Assembly (NCBI RefSeq): GCF_000254135.1
Contig: NZ_AINS01000006.1
Coordinates: 1 to 64,000 of the forward strand
Reading direction: 5' to 3'
DNA length: 64,000 nt
DNA from: Campylobacter coli LMG 9860
GTDB taxonomy: Bacteria > Campylobacterota > Campylobacteria > Campylobacterales > Campylobacteraceae
In this document: one piece after another, positions 46,753 through 55,258 of the stretch
How the letters are laid out: every line of letters begins with the position of its first letter
How positions within the stretch are numbered: the stretch's first letter is position 1
Position numbers and translations under genes: made by a program
The notes under the pieces: model-generated
What the model was told of the DNA's origin: nothing
What the model saw: only the letters and a program-made list of their open reading frames with translations
Database searches by the model: none

Positions 46753-47934
46753 TTAATTTAAAATTATTTTTTCACCCTTTACAAGATGTAATTTAACCTT
46801 TCCAAAAAGTTTGTCATTTGCATAAAGTGAGCTTTTTGGAGCAGAAATTTCTTCATTTTGATCAAAAAGAACCAAATTTGCTTCCTTACCAACTTCTATA
46901 ATTCCACTATTTAAACCTAAAAATTCACTTGGATTTTGGCTTGTTGCTTTGCAAAGATTTTGCCAAGTTAGAAGATCTTCTTTGATAAGAAAAGTATAAC
47001 AAAGGCTCATAAATTCACATACACTATGAATGCCAAAAGCCGCCTCATCAAAAGCTAGATCTTTTAAAGAAATAGACTTTGCGCTATGTAAAGAACTTAA
47101 GAAGTCTATCTTTCCTTGTTTTAAAGCTTGTTTCAAACTTTCTTTATCTTCTTTGCTTCTTAAAGGTGGATTGAGTTTTGCTGCTGTATTAAATCCAGCA
47201 CATGTACTATCATCTTTGATTAAATGATGTATGCTGATAAGTTTTAAATTTTCATCCTCTAAAAGCTCTATAGAACGCTTAAGACTGAGCAGATCAAAAA
47301 TCACTTTAACACCATAAAATTTAGCTATTTCTTGAATCTTTGCTACTTCACTACTTTCAGCTACTGCGCTCATGCCTGCAAGACCTAATTCAAAACCTGT
47401 CTCACAATCATTCATCACGCCATTATCATCAAAATTCTCATCATGACATTTTACAAAAATACTTTTTTCTTTCATTAAAGCATATTGCATACCTACACGC
47501 AAAATATTTGCATTACTCGAACTCTTAAGTTCTAGAGCATGCGCACCTTTGTTAAAAAGCGTAGCTAAATTCTTAAGCTTGCCTTGTTTGTCTAAAGCAC
47601 AAATACTTGGAAAAATTTGAATCTTTCTAGTTTTTAAATTCTGCAAAAAAAGCGAAAAGCTTTCTTCATCAAAATCCATGCAATCACGCAAGATTATAGC
47701 ACCAACCCCTCCTCTTAAGCACTCTTTTTCTAAGAGTTCTAAATTGCTTAGGGAGAATTTATCATTTTTTAAATTTACACATAAATCTACAAAGGATGGC
47801 AATAAAGTCATTCCTTGAGCATCTAATACTTCATCATTATCGTCTAAATTTGCGCCTATTTTTACTATCTTTCCATCTTTAATTAAAAGATCTTGTAAAT
47901 TTTCACCATAAATTTTAGCATTTTTAATCAGCAT
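46753..47934 (-). CDS. pyrC2: Dihydroorotase-like protein without catalytic residues (PyrC' type)
   Basis: 393-aa amidohydrolase-fold protein of the dihydroorotase family. The metal-binding HxH that should follow PGFVD reads PSFVDLCVNL (His to Cys and Asn), and the TDHAPH block reads SSLHSAKS; the KLNPPLRS segment is kept. It is thus predicted to be a structural, inactive dihydroorotase such as the PyrC' partner of aspartate transcarbamoylase in Pseudomonas. An active pyrC must exist elsewhere. It lies 8 nt after gpsA, at the end of gatB-gpsA-pyrC2. Confidence 0.85.
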   Translation of the reverse strand: MLIKNAKIYGENLQDLLIKDGKIVKIGANLDDNDEVLDAQGMTLLPSFVDLCVNLKNDKFSLSNLELLEKECLRGGVGAIILRDCMDFDEESFSLFLQNLKTRKIQIFPSICALDKQGKLKNLATLFNKGAHALELKSSSNANILRVGMQYALMKEKSIFVKCHDENFDDNGVMNDCETGFELGLAGMSAVAESSEVAKIQEIAKFYGVKVIFDLLSLKRSIELLEDENLKLISIHHLIKDDSTCAGFNTAAKLNPPLRSKEDKESLKQALKQGKIDFLSSLHSAKSISLKDLAFDEAAFGIHSVCEFMSLCYTFLIKEDLLTWQNLCKATSQNPSEFLGLNSGIIEVGKEANLVLFDQNEEISAPKSSLYANDKLFGKVKLHLVKGEKIILN

Positions 47935-47942
47935 TGAAACTC

Positions 47943-48842
47943 CTAATTATCCTTTGTTTTTAATAAATTTTGTACTGCTTGTTTAACATTTTTTCCTTGC
48001 AAGATCTGTACTATTTCATTTACAATAGGTGTATAAATTGCTTTATCTTTTGAAATCTTTGCTATAGCATAGGCTGTTTTTACCCCCTCTGCCACCTCAC
48101 CTAATTCCTGTAAAATATCATCGAGTTTTTTTTCTTTTGCCAAAGCCAAACCCACGCGATAATTTCTTGACAGTACACTAGTTGCAGTTAAAAATAAATC
48201 TCCTGCGCCCCCAAGCCCCAAGAAAGTTTCTTCCTTAGCTCCAAAAAATTTACCAAAACGATGCATTTCAATAAGACCTCTAGAAATCAAAGAAGCCCTT
48301 GCATTATTTCCAAGTCCTAAACCATCGCTTATACCGCTAGCAATGGCTAAAACATTTTTATAAGCGCCACAAATTTCAGCACCGCGCACATCATCATCTG
48401 TATATACTTTAATAAAATCTGGAAAAAAACTTGCAAATTTTTTACATAATTCTTCTTTTATCCCACTTACAACTAAAGCACAAGGAAGATTTTGCATTAC
48501 TTCGGCTGCAAAAGAAGGACCGCTTAAAACACATAGCTTATCTCTATCTATAAATTCGCTAAAAATTTCATCTAAAAACTTACAAGTTGAAGTATCTATA
48601 CCCTTAGAAGCGATAAGAATTTTTTGACCCTTGTTAACAAAATTTTGTTTAAGCCAAGAATAAATTCCTTGAGAGCTTAAAGCAAAAACCAAATATTCAC
48701 AATTCAAAGCCTGCTCTAAACTCACAAAATAAGGCAAATCTCGCTGTGTGAGAGAAGTCATAAAACAAGTATTATTAATACTTAAAGCACTATATAAAGC
48801 ACTGCCCCATTTTCCTGCGCCGATGATTGCAATTTTGCTCAT
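47943..48842 (-). CDS. gpsA: Glycerol-3-phosphate dehydrogenase [NAD(P)+]
   Basis: Makes sn-glycerol-3-phosphate for phospholipids; 299 aa. IAIIGAGKWGSALYSAL (dinucleotide loop), ASKGIDTSTCKFL, LSGPSFAAEVMQNLPCALVV, GAYKNVLAIASGISDGLGLGNNARASLISRGLIEM and LGGAGDLFLTATS are the family blocks, including the catalytic Lys in GAYKN. The start overlaps gatB by 1 nt. Confidence 0.95.
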   Translation of the reverse strand: MSKIAIIGAGKWGSALYSALSINNTCFMTSLTQRDLPYFVSLEQALNCEYLVFALSSQGIYSWLKQNFVNKGQKILIASKGIDTSTCKFLDEIFSEFIDRDKLCVLSGPSFAAEVMQNLPCALVVSGIKEELCKKFASFFPDFIKVYTDDDVRGAEICGAYKNVLAIASGISDGLGLGNNARASLISRGLIEMHRFGKFFGAKEETFLGLGGAGDLFLTATSVLSRNYRVGLALAKEKKLDDILQELGEVAEGVKTAYAIAKISKDKAIYTPIVNEIVQILQGKNVKQAVQNLLKTKDN

Positions 48843-50260
48843 CAGCCCAACTTTGCTTTTAAAATTTCATTGACCTTGTTAGGATTAAAGGCTCCCTTAC
48901 CTTCTTTCATAGTCTGCCCTACAAAGAAACCAAAGAGCTTATCCTTCCCGCTTTTATACTCTGCAACCTTATCAGCATTGGCATTTAAAATTTGCTCAAT
49001 TACTGCTTCGATAGCTGAATCATCGCTAACCTGCTTAAGCCCTAACTTTTCAATCGTTTCATCAATATCCATATCTGGATTTTCAAAAACATGAGCTAAA
49101 ACATCCTTTGCTGCTTTTGCACTGATCACACCCTCTTCTATGCGTTTGATTAAGGTACCAAGTTTGATCGCATCTACTGGGGAATTTTCTATCGTTAATT
49201 CCCCTTTTAAAAGTCCCATAAGCTCAGTATTTAACCAATTTACACAAAGCTTAGGATTTAAATTTAAAGCAATCAAACTTTCAAAAAAACGACTTAATTC
49301 AAGCGATCCTATAAGCACCTCTGCATCGCTTTCTTTAATACCAAGTTCATTTATATAGCGCATTTTTTTCTCATCAGGAAGCTCAGGAATTTGAGTATCT
49401 AAAAATTCATCTTTTAGTAAAACAGGCAACAAATCAGGATCTGGAAAATAGCGATATTCTGCCGCTTCTTCTTTACCACGCATACTTCTTGTAACTAAAT
49501 TTGTTGTATCAAAAAGTCTGGTTTCTTGAACTACTTCTTGTTCGTAAGTTCCATCTTCCCAAGCCTCACTTTGTCTTTTTACCTCATATTCTATAGCTTT
49601 TTGGATAAAACGGAAAGAATTAAGATTTTTAATCTCTACTCTAGTGTAAAGCTTAGTATCGCCCTTTGGTCTTATACTTACATTAGCATCACATCTAAAA
49701 CTTCCCTCTTGCATATTTGCATCAGAAATATCTAAAAAACGTATGATAGAATGAAGTTTTTTAAGATACGCCACTGCTTCATCACTGCTTCTAAGTTCAG
49801 GTTCGCTTACAATTTCAAGCAAAGGAGTTCCTGCGCGGTTTAAATCTACTTTAGAATAATTATTTTCGTGGATATTTTTACCCGCATCTTCTTCTAAATG
49901 CGCTCTTGTAATACCTATGCGTTTATTTTCACCCTTTACATTGATAAAAAGCTCACCTTTTTCTACTATAGGAATATCAAATTGTGAAATTTGATAAGCT
50001 TTGGGCAAATCTGGATAAAAATAATTTTTTCTATTAAAAACACTTTTTTTGTTTATAGTGGCATTTACCGCTTTCCCAAAAGCGATGGCCTTTTTTACCG
50101 CTTCTTCATTTAAAACAGGTAAAGCACCCGGTAAAGCCAAACAAGTGGGACAAACATTTGTATTTGGAGCTTCTCCAAAAGAAGTTGCGCATGAGCAAAA
50201 TATTTTTGTTTTGGTGTTTAGTTGAGTATGTACTTCAAGTCCTATAACTACTTCAAACAT
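48842..50260 (-). CDS. gatB: Aspartyl/glutamyl-tRNA(Asn/Gln) amidotransferase subunit B
   Basis: Kinase-like subunit of GatCAB that amidates mischarged Glu-tRNA(Gln) and Asp-tRNA(Asn); 472 aa. [28 protein letters not shown] with [60 protein letters not shown] and [12 protein letters not shown] are all present, plus the C-terminal YqeY-like tail domain. gatA and gatC are not in this window. Confidence 0.96.
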   Translation of the reverse strand: MFEVVIGLEVHTQLNTKTKIFCSCATSFGEAPNTNVCPTCLALPGALPVLNEEAVKKAIAFGKAVNATINKKSVFNRKNYFYPDLPKAYQISQFDIPIVEKGELFINVKGENKRIGITRAHLEEDAGKNIHENNYSKVDLNRAGTPLLEIVSEPELRSSDEAVAYLKKLHSIIRFLDISDANMQEGSFRCDANVSIRPKGDTKLYTRVEIKNLNSFRFIQKAIEYEVKRQSEAWEDGTYEQEVVQETRLFDTTNLVTRSMRGKEEAAEYRYFPDPDLLPVLLKDEFLDTQIPELPDEKKMRYINELGIKESDAEVLIGSLELSRFFESLIALNLNPKLCVNWLNTELMGLLKGELTIENSPVDAIKLGTLIKRIEEGVISAKAAKDVLAHVFENPDMDIDETIEKLGLKQVSDDSAIEAVIEQILNANADKVAEYKSGKDKLFGFFVGQTMKEGKGAFNPNKVNEILKAKLG

Positions 50261-50336
50261 TGATTTTCCTTGAATTTTAATGCTTTATTTTATCCTTTTT
50301 TCTTTTAGAAAGGCTTTAAATATTATTTTTAAATGT

Positions 50337-50342
50337 TATAAT
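50337..50342 (+). promoter_or_regulatory. -10 box for luxS
   Basis: TATAAT within TGTTATAATC (an extended -10 style), 32 nt before the ATG; AAAGGAG follows at 50363-50369. Confidence 0.55.
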
Positions 50343-50374
50343 CTATAAAATAATTTATATACAAAGGAGTTAAA

Positions 50375-50869
50375 ATGCCATTACTTGATAGTTTTAAAGT
50401 AGATCATACCAAAATGCCAGCACCCGCTGTGCGTTTAGCTAAAACAATGAAGACACCAAAAGGCGATGATATTAGCGTATTTGACTTGCGTTTTTGCATA
50501 CCCAATAAAGACATCATGAGTGAAAAAGGTACGCATACACTAGAACACTTATTTGCAGGTTTTATGAGAGATCATTTAAATTCGGATTTGGTTGAAATCA
50601 TCGACATTTCGCCTATGGGATGTCGCACAGGTTTTTATATGAGTTTAATTGGCATACCTGATGAAAAAAGTGTGGCCAAGGCTTGGGAAGCTGCAATGAA
50701 AGATATTTTAAATGTGAGCGATCAAAGTCAAATTCCTGAACTCAATATCTATCAATGTGGAACTTGTGCTATGCATTCTTTGGATGAAGCAAAAGAAATT
50801 GCACAAAAAGTTTTAAATTCTACCATAGGCGTAATGAACAACGAAGAATTAAAACTTGAAAATATCTAA
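50375..50869 (+). CDS. luxS: S-ribosylhomocysteine lyase
   Basis: Splits S-ribosylhomocysteine into homocysteine and the AI-2 precursor DPD; 164 aa. [17 protein letters not shown] holds two zinc His ligands and the catalytic Glu, and [18 protein letters not shown] holds the Cys zinc ligand; [12 protein letters not shown] contains the catalytic Cys. The homocysteine it releases is the substrate of the MetE and the methyl acceptor chain encoded just downstream. It ends at its own strong terminator, so it is transcribed separately. Confidence 0.97.
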   Translation: MPLLDSFKVDHTKMPAPAVRLAKTMKTPKGDDISVFDLRFCIPNKDIMSEKGTHTLEHLFAGFMRDHLNSDLVEIIDISPMGCRTGFYMSLIGIPDEKSVAKAWEAAMKDILNVSDQSQIPELNIYQCGTCAMHSLDEAKEIAQKVLNSTIGVMNNEELKLENI

Positions 50870-50872
50870 AAA

Positions 50873-50907
50873 TTAGTCCTTAAATTTCTAAGGACTAAGC
50901 TTTTTTT
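50873..50907 (+). terminator. luxS terminator
   Basis: Perfect 10-bp stem (50873-50882 with 50889-50898), 6-nt loop, GC then seven T. One of the clearest intrinsic terminators in the window. Confidence 0.9.
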
Positions 50908-50921
50908 AATATATTTTTTTA

Positions 50922-50927
50922 TACAAT
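50922..50927 (+). promoter_or_regulatory. Probable -10 box of the methionine operon leader
   Basis: TACAAT (in TTATACAATG) after a run of T, just past the luxS terminator. A start about 7 nt later would give an about 250-nt leader that includes both small ORFs. Confidence 0.5.
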
Positions 50928-50957
50928 GTGCAGAATTTAACTTTCTAAGGAGAAAAA

Positions 50958-50990
50958 ATGAAACTGATGTGCCAGATGTGTAATATCTAG
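50958..50990 (+). CDS. 10-residue Met/Cys-rich leader peptide
   Basis: ATG to TAG encodes MKLMCQMCNI, with AAGGAG (50947-50952) 5 nt upstream, as good a ribosome site as any gene here. Three Met and two Cys in ten residues, in front of a methionine operon, is what a sulfur-amino-acid attenuator would look like. Codon choice is unusual for this AT-rich genome (CTG, TGC, CAG, ATC, TAG), and GATGTG occurs twice, so the RNA itself may also be constrained. Translation and function are inferences. Confidence 0.6.
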   Translation: MKLMCQMCNI

Positions 50991-50995
50991 TGCGT

Positions 50996-51025
50996 CCTTT
51001 GGCTTTAACATTATGTTTCCAAAGG
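50996..51025 (+). promoter_or_regulatory. Leader hairpin after the Met/Cys peptide
   Basis: CCTTTGG (50996-51002) pairs perfectly with CCAAAGG (51019-51025), loop of 16 nt, beginning 5 nt after the peptide stop. A ribosome stalled at the peptide's end would cover the left arm. There is no T-run, so it is not an intrinsic terminator. Confidence 0.55.
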
Positions 51026-51035
51026 CCCAAAAGGT

Positions 51036-51160
51036 GGATAAGGAGATATAATGTGTAGAAAAGTCAAAAAGTTTATTTTTTTCAAAACACAACTTAAAAT
51101 CCTAATTTTTAGTTAAATCTTACGAAACAAAATCTAAACATTAAAGATATCTTCTTATCC
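51036..51160 (+). promoter_or_regulatory. Long-range leader helix (alternative structure)
   Basis: 51036-51049, which holds the AAGGAG ribosome site of the second small ORF, is complementary over 14 bp (one G-U pair) to 51147-51160. The right strand includes the CC at 51159-51160 needed for the hairpin that buries the next gene's ribosome site, so the two structures compete. This reads as a translation switch. Confidence 0.5.
51051..51116 (+). CDS. Second small ORF in the methionine operon leader (21 aa)
   Basis: ATG preceded by AAGGAG with 5-nt spacing; it encodes MCRKVKKFIFFKTQLKILIF plus one more residue before TAA, a basic and hydrophobic peptide. Its ribosome site is one arm of the 14-bp leader helix, so its translation would prevent that helix. 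It may be regulatory rather than a functional protein. Confidence 0.45.
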   Translation: MCRKVKKFIFFKTQLKILIFS

Positions 51161-51178
51161 TTAAATATAATTTTAAGG
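51159..51178 (+). promoter_or_regulatory. Hairpin burying the ribosome site of the gene at 51186
   Basis: CCTTAAA (51159-51165) pairs with TTTAAGG (51172-51178), loop TATAAT. The right arm overlaps AAGGAG, the only ribosome site for the ATG at 51186. It competes with the 14-bp helix for positions 51159-51160. Confidence 0.5.
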
Positions 51179-51185
51179 AGAGAAA

Positions 51186-52178
51186 ATGAATTTACCTGTA
51201 CTTGATTTAAAGATTTATGAAAAAGACAAAAGTGCCTTTCTTAAAAATCTAAGAGAAGTTACTTCAAATGTAGGTTTTTTTTATCTTATCAATCACGGTA
51301 TCGATAAAAATTTAAATGAAAAATTATTTAAACTTAGTAAAGATTTTTTCAATCTTCCTAGAAGCTCTAAAGAACTTATTTCCATGGTGCATTCGCCTCA
51401 ATTTAGAGGTTATACAAGCGAAGGCTTTGAATATACTGCTGGAGAAAAAGATTATAGAGAACAAATTGACATAGGCACAGAAAGAAAAGCTTTAAAATGG
51501 GATTTAAATTCGCCCCTATGGCAAAGATTAGAAGGTCCAAATTTATGGCCTGATGAAATTCCTGAACTTAAAGAAATATTTTTAGCTTGGCACGAACAAA
51601 CAAGAAACGCTTGTTTAAAAATTTTACAAGCATTTGCCGAAGCTCTTGATCTGTCTAGCAATGCCTTTGGCAAACTCTATGGTGAAAATTCTTATGAACA
51701 TTGTAAAATCATACACTATCCAAAAATCTCCAAAGATGCCTCTCAAGGAGTAGGACCACACAAAGATGGTGGACTTATTACCTTTGTTTTTCAAGAAGAG
51801 CAAAACGGACTTGAGGCTTTCATAGACGATCAATGGATTAGTGTTCCTCCACTTGAAGGTAGTGTTGTGGTTAATATAGGAGAATTTTTAGAATTAGCCA
51901 CTAATGGTTATCTAAAAGCTACTATACACCGAGTAAATTTAAGCCCTAAAGAACGCTTTAGTATAGCTTATTTCCTTGGAGTGCAGCTTGATAAAGATAT
52001 TCCTATTTTTCCATTAAATCCTGAACTTGTCCAAGAAAGCAAGGGCGTGGATACAGATCCAAAAAATCCACTTTTAAGAAATGTTGCTAGCAACTATTTT
52101 AAAAGAATGATACGCTCACATCCTGATGTAGCACGCATTTATCACAGCGATTTAATAGAAAAATTCAGTTTCGCATAA
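51186..52178 (+). CDS. 2-oxoglutarate/Fe(II)-type oxygenase (isopenicillin-N-synthase-like)
   Basis: 330 aa, non-haem iron oxygenase fold. The N-terminal DIOX_N segment (LPVLDLKIYEKDKSAFLKNLREVTSNVGFFYLINHGI) is followed by the double-stranded beta-helix: GPHKDGGLITFVFQ gives the HxD iron ligands, ATIHRVNLSPKERFSIAYFLG gives the distal His and the RxS that binds 2-oxoglutarate. It is of full family length. It leads the operon with a MetQ-like protein, metE and metF, but its substrate is unknown; oxygenation of a sulfur compound or ethylene-forming-type chemistry are only speculation. Confidence 0.88.
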   Translation: MNLPVLDLKIYEKDKSAFLKNLREVTSNVGFFYLINHGIDKNLNEKLFKLSKDFFNLPRSSKELISMVHSPQFRGYTSEGFEYTAGEKDYREQIDIGTERKALKWDLNSPLWQRLEGPNLWPDEIPELKEIFLAWHEQTRNACLKILQAFAEALDLSSNAFGKLYGENSYEHCKIIHYPKISKDASQGVGPHKDGGLITFVFQEEQNGLEAFIDDQWISVPPLEGSVVVNIGEFLELATNGYLKATIHRVNLSPKERFSIAYFLGVQLDKDIPIFPLNPELVQESKGVDTDPKNPLLRNVASNYFKRMIRSHPDVARIYHSDLIEKFSFA

Positions 52179-52191
52179 AAAGGAGGGAATA

Positions 52192-52962
52192 ATGACTATA
52201 TTTGCAAAAGCTTTTTGCATAGCAACTCTTTTTACAGGCTTTGCCTGGGCTAATGAAGAACTTAAAGTAGGTTCTTCAGTTGTCCCACATGCAGACATTT
52301 TAAAGTTTATCAAACCTACTCTTCAAAAGCAAGGTTATGATTTAAAAATTTACGAATTTAATGATGGGGTGATTCCTAATATTATGGTGGAAAATGGCGA
52401 ACTTGATGCAAATTATTTTCAGCATGAACCTTATTTGAAAGAATTTAATCAAAGACAAGGCACTCATCTTGTAAAAGTTGCTAGTATTCATATCGAACCT
52501 ATGGCGGTATATTCTAAAAAACATAAAGAATTTCAACCTAAAACAGGGGCAAGTATATCAATACCTAACAATCCTACAAATGAAAGTCGTGCTTTACGCA
52601 TAGTAGCAAGTGCGGGATTAATCGAGATTAAAGATAGCGAACTTGTTACGCCTTTGGATATCGTAAAAAATCCTAAAAATCTTAAATTTGTAGAATTAAA
52701 AGATGCCCAACTTACAAGAAGTTTAGATGATGTAGATTACTCTCTTATCAATAGTAATTTTGCAATTTTATCGGGCTTAAATCCTATAAAAGACGGGCTT
52801 TATACAGAAAATAAATATAGCGAATATGGCAATATCATCGCCGTTAAAGCAGGAAATGAAGAGCTTGATAAAATCAAAGCCTTAGTCAAAGCTTTACAAA
52901 GTGATGAAGTTAAAAATTTTATAGAAGAAAAATATCAGGGTGCTTTAATCCCTACTTTTTAA
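52192..52962 (+). CDS. metQ: Methionine-binding periplasmic protein of the NlpA/MetQ family
   Basis: Substrate-binding protein of 256 aa. A signal peptide (MTIFAKAFCIATLFTGFAWA) is followed by KVGSSVVPHADIL, DGVIPNIMVENGELDANYFQHEPYLKEF and VDYSLINSNFAILSGLNP, all MetQ landmarks. The usual lipobox (LxGC) is missing; cleavage after AWA would leave it soluble. It would deliver methionine or a derivative to a MetNI permease, which must be encoded elsewhere. RBS GGAGG lies 4 nt before the ATG. Confidence 0.85.
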   Translation: MTIFAKAFCIATLFTGFAWANEELKVGSSVVPHADILKFIKPTLQKQGYDLKIYEFNDGVIPNIMVENGELDANYFQHEPYLKEFNQRQGTHLVKVASIHIEPMAVYSKKHKEFQPKTGASISIPNNPTNESRALRIVASAGLIEIKDSELVTPLDIVKNPKNLKFVELKDAQLTRSLDDVDYSLINSNFAILSGLNPIKDGLYTENKYSEYGNIIAVKAGNEELDKIKALVKALQSDEVKNFIEEKYQGALIPTF

Positions 52963-52984
52963 TTTAACAACAAAGGAGAACAAT

Positions 52985-55249
52985 ATGAAAAATTCAATCA
53001 TTTCTTACCCAAGAATAGGTGCAAATAGGGAATTAAAATTTGCTATTGAAAAATATTTTAAAGCTCAAAGTTCTAAAGAAGAGCTTTTAGAAACTGCTAA
53101 AAATTTAAGAGCTAGACATTGGAAAGATATCCAAAATGCGGGGATTGATTTCATTCCTAGCAATGATTTTTCGTTGTATGATAATGTACTAGATGCGGCT
53201 GTGCTTTTTAATATCACTCCAAAACGCTATAAAGATTTAAATTTAGATCCTTTAGATGAGTATTTTGCACAAAGTCGTGGTTATCAAGGAAAAAATGGAG
53301 ATACCATAGCTCTAGCAATGAAAAAATGGTTTAATACAAACTATCATTATTTAGTACCTGAGTGTGATGATGCAAGTATTATAGCTTTAAGTGGAGATAA
53401 AATTTTTAAAGAATACCTTGAAGCAAAAGAGCTTGGCATAGAAACAAAACCTGTTTTAGTGGGAATTTTTACCCTCTTTAAACTCATAGCCTTTAAAGAT
53501 GAAAATACTAAACAACTCGCTAAAGACAAGCTTTTACAAGCATACATTGAACTTCTTAAAAAGCTTAATTCATTAGGGGTAGCATGGTTAGAACTTGATG
53601 AACCTTATTTAGTTTATGATTTAAATCAAGAAGATATTGCTTTATTTGAAGAATTTTACAAAGAACTTTTAAAACACAAGGGAGAAGTTAAAATCTTGCT
53701 TCAAAGCTATTTTGGAGATTTAAGAGATATTTATACTAAACTTCTAGAAAGTGATTTTGATGCTTTGGGGCTTGATTTTGTAGAAGGCAAAGAAAGTTTA
53801 AATTTAATCCAAAAACATGGTTTTGCTAACGACAAAATACTTTTTGCAGGTATAGTAAATGGTAAAAATATCTATGCTAATGATTACGCAAAAAGCTTAA
53901 AACTTATCAAAGAACTTCAAAAATACACTCAAAATATAGTTATAAATACCTCGTGTTCACTCTTGCACGTTCCTTATAGCACAGAATTTGAAACTAAATT
54001 AGATTCAAGTTATCTTAAACTTTTCTCTTTTGCAAAAGAAAAACTTAAAGAATTACAAGACTTAAAAGCTATCATAAATAGCAATGAAGAAAATCCTCTT
54101 TTTAAAGCCAATCAAGAACTCTTTAAAAATATTCCTAATCGTTTAGATGAAAAAGTAAAAGCTAGACTTCAAACTCTAAAAAAAGAAGATTTTGTAAGAA
54201 AGCCTGAATTTAAAGAGCGTATCCAAATTCAAAAAGAATTTTTAGAACTTCCTGTTTTACCAACCACAACCATAGGATCATTTCCTCAAAGTGCTGATGT
54301 ACGCTCTAATCGTCTTGCTTTTAAACAAGAAAAAATTTCAGCACAAAACTATACTGAATTCAATCAACAAAAAATTAAAGAATGTATCCAAATTCAAGAA
54401 GAAATAGGACTTGATGTTTTAGTGCATGGGGAATTTGAAAGAAATGATATGGTGGAATATTTTGGAGAAAATTTAAAAGGCTTTTTATTTACTCAAAATG
54501 GCTGGGTTCAAAGCTATGGAACAAGATGCGTAAAACCACCTGTAATTTGGGGCGATGTATCACGCACAAAACCTATCACTCTAGCATGGTCTAAATTTGC
54601 TCAAAGCTTGAGTAAAAAAATCGTAAAAGGTATGCTAACAGGTCCTGTGACTATACTCAATTGGTCTTTCCCAAGAGAAGACATCAGCCTAAAAGAAAGC
54701 ACCGAGCAAATAGCTTTAGCTTTAAGAGATGAAGTTTTAGATCTTGAAAATGCGGGCATTAAAATCATACAAATTGATGAAGCGGCTCTAAGAGAAAAAC
54801 TGCCTTTAAGAAAAAGCGATTGGCATAGTGAATATTTAGATTGGGCGATTCCTGCTTTCAATCTTGTACATAGCGGAGTAAAAACCAAAACACAAATTCA
54901 TACCCATATGTGTTATAGCGAATTTAGCGATATCTTAAAAGAAATTGATGCAATGGATGCAGATGTAATATCTTTTGAAGCTTCAAGATCAAATCTCAAT
55001 CTTTTAGATACCCTAAAAGCTGTTAACTTTCAAACTGAAGTTGGACCAGGAGTTTATGATATACATAGCCCTAGGGTGCCTAGCGTGGAAGAAATAAGCT
55101 CAACCATAGAAAAAATTCTTAACAAATTGCCTAAAGAGCAAATTTGGATCAACCCAGACTGCGGACTTAAAACAAGGGGTTATGAAGAAGTTGTAGCTGC
55201 TCTTAAAAATTTAGTTATTGCCACACAAAAAATAAGAGAGAAATTATAA
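52985..55249 (+). CDS. metE: Cobalamin-independent methionine synthase
   Basis: Transfers methyl from 5-methyl-tetrahydrofolate (polyglutamate) to homocysteine; 754 aa with duplicated barrels. N-terminal SYPRIGANRELKFAIEKYFK; C-terminal catalytic half from about residue 415 with LPTTTIGSFPQSADVRSNR, VHGEFERNDMVEYFGE, GPVTILNWSFPR, IDEAALREKLPLR, the zinc ligands in THMCYSEF and NPDCGLKTR. It uses homocysteine from LuxS and methyl groups from MetF, both encoded nearby. Confidence 0.97.
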   Translation: MKNSIISYPRIGANRELKFAIEKYFKAQSSKEELLETAKNLRARHWKDIQNAGIDFIPSNDFSLYDNVLDAAVLFNITPKRYKDLNLDPLDEYFAQSRGYQGKNGDTIALAMKKWFNTNYHYLVPECDDASIIALSGDKIFKEYLEAKELGIETKPVLVGIFTLFKLIAFKDENTKQLAKDKLLQAYIELLKKLNSLGVAWLELDEPYLVYDLNQEDIALFEEFYKELLKHKGEVKILLQSYFGDLRDIYTKLLESDFDALGLDFVEGKESLNLIQKHGFANDKILFAGIVNGKNIYANDYAKSLKLIKELQKYTQNIVINTSCSLLHVPYSTEFETKLDSSYLKLFSFAKEKLKELQDLKAIINSNEENPLFKANQELFKNIPNRLDEKVKARLQTLKKEDFVRKPEFKERIQIQKEFLELPVLPTTTIGSFPQSADVRSNRLAFKQEKISAQNYTEFNQQKIKECIQIQEEIGLDVLVHGEFERNDMVEYFGENLKGFLFTQNGWVQSYGTRCVKPPVIWGDVSRTKPITLAWSKFAQSLSKKIVKGMLTGPVTILNWSFPREDISLKESTEQIALALRDEVLDLENAGIKIIQIDEAALREKLPLRKSDWHSEYLDWAIPAFNLVHSGVKTKTQIHTHMCYSEFSDILKEIDAMDADVISFEASRSNLNLLDTLKAVNFQTEVGPGVYDIHSPRVPSVEEISSTIEKILNKLPKEQIWINPDCGLKTRGYEEVVAALKNLVIATQKIREKL

Positions 55250-55258
55250 GGGGGTTTT

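Noticed and set aside
51166-51171. TATAAT as the promoter of the oxygenase gene
   Set aside because: A start 6-7 nt downstream would fall inside the ribosome site. The sequence is better explained as the loop of the hairpin.
50934-51185. A SAM or other known riboswitch before the methionine operon
   Set aside because: No SAM-I, SAM-II or T-box core could be recognised; the small ORFs with good ribosome sites and competing helices explain the leader better.
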